Source: Bacillota bacterium
Lineage (GTDB): Bacteria; Bacillota; Clostridia; Lachnospirales; Cellulosilyticaceae
Length of the DNA stretch: 64,000 bases
Assembly: GCA_023393125.1 (NCBI GenBank)
Contig: JAEWMQ010000101.1
Coordinates: forward strand, 1-64,000
Direction of reading: 5' to 3'
Numbering within the stretch: the first letter of the stretch is position 1; every line of letters starts with the position of its first letter. Both the position numbers and the translations under genes were made by a program. Below the pieces are notes generated by a model that was not told the origin of the DNA, did no database searches, and worked only from the letters and a program-made list of their open reading frames with translations. Below, one piece after another: positions 63,917 through 64,000 of this stretch.

Positions 63917-64000
63917 ATGAGAAAAATACTAACACTGGGAATAAGTTTTATATTACTAGCAACTTCTACTTTTGCAGCAGAAGGTGAAATGGGAAGTTTT
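63917..64000 (+). CDS. Start of a secreted protein, cut by the window edge
   Basis: ATG at 63917 with AGGAGGT five bases upstream opens a frame of 28 codons to the window end: a signal peptide (KILTLGISFILLATSTFAA) then EGEMGSF. It follows the unknown secreted protein by 9 bp, so the two are an operon. Nothing more can be said of its function. Confidence 0.7.
   Translation, partial: MRKILTLGISFILLATSTFAAEGEMGSF

Noticed and set aside
1..64000. CRISPR arrays, rRNA and tRNA genes, known riboswitches or T-boxes
   Set aside because: I looked for regularly spaced direct repeats, cloverleaf-like segments and conserved riboswitch cores in all intergenic regions and recognised none; the only short direct repeat array is the 12-bp one at 62061-62108.

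Overview
The window is a low-GC, densely coding stretch of a Gram-positive chromosome. It carries a GerA-type germinant receptor operon, spoIIR, a Rex-type box at adhE, ABC sugar importers without their own ATPase, and a family PL10 pectate lyase with an Entner-Doudoroff-type branch. Together these point to an anaerobic, endospore-forming, plant-polysaccharide-using Clostridia member of the Lachnospirales/Cellulosilyticum kind. That placement is an inference from gene content, not from a marker gene.

Layout. 1-4100: an accessory block. An araC-type regulator and four small enzymes or hypotheticals (748-3221) lie between two inverted copies of a structured element of about 480 bp, with a third copy beyond. 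4101-10292: a DUF2871 membrane protein, folC (reverse), and a MoxR / DUF58 / transglutaminase operon. 10362-14508: adhE (reverse) with a likely Rex operator, then a membrane diguanylate cyclase. 14609-18011: secreted alkaline phosphatase, a YibE/F membrane protein, an intergenic DnaA-box cluster and a small membrane protein. 18242-28443: pectate lyase, a two-component system, Nudix, a YheO-type regulator, a KDPG aldolase with an unusual C-terminal domain, and two KDG-kinase-like sugar kinases; this is the uronate end of pectin breakdown. 28695-37586: small membrane proteins, a rhomboid, an 11-residue-repeat protein, AraC, a cytoplasmic GH13 amylase, argC, an intracellular subtilisin, an esterase and cardiolipin synthase. 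38003-42858: an orphan iolB, a decayed chemoreceptor, and fruA-fruK. 43338-53156: a maltodextrin locus (LacI, binding protein, two permeases, malQ, glycogen phosphorylase, second LacI). 53315-61963: germination operon, a REP-associated tyrosine transposase (RAYT), spoIIR, ddl, DUF1934, galU. 62162-end: two secreted proteins of unknown function, the second cut by the window edge.

The most notable signals are: (1) three diverged copies of an element whose four helices are kept by compensatory changes around an almost invariant apical loop, a candidate undescribed structured RNA or structured mobile element; two copies are each joined to the start of the same unknown ORF; (2) a RAYT transposase with two related REP words (GGGACGGTTCT and GGGACAGGTCT) spread through the right half of the window, several forming perfect palindromes between genes and some lying inside coding sequences; (3) a DnaA-box cluster away from dnaA; (4) a small protein made of LEA/synuclein-like 11-residue repeats.

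Several start codons are moved downstream of the longest open frame because a clear Shine-Dalgarno (SD) sequence sits in front of an internal ATG or GTG; these cases are stated in the entries.
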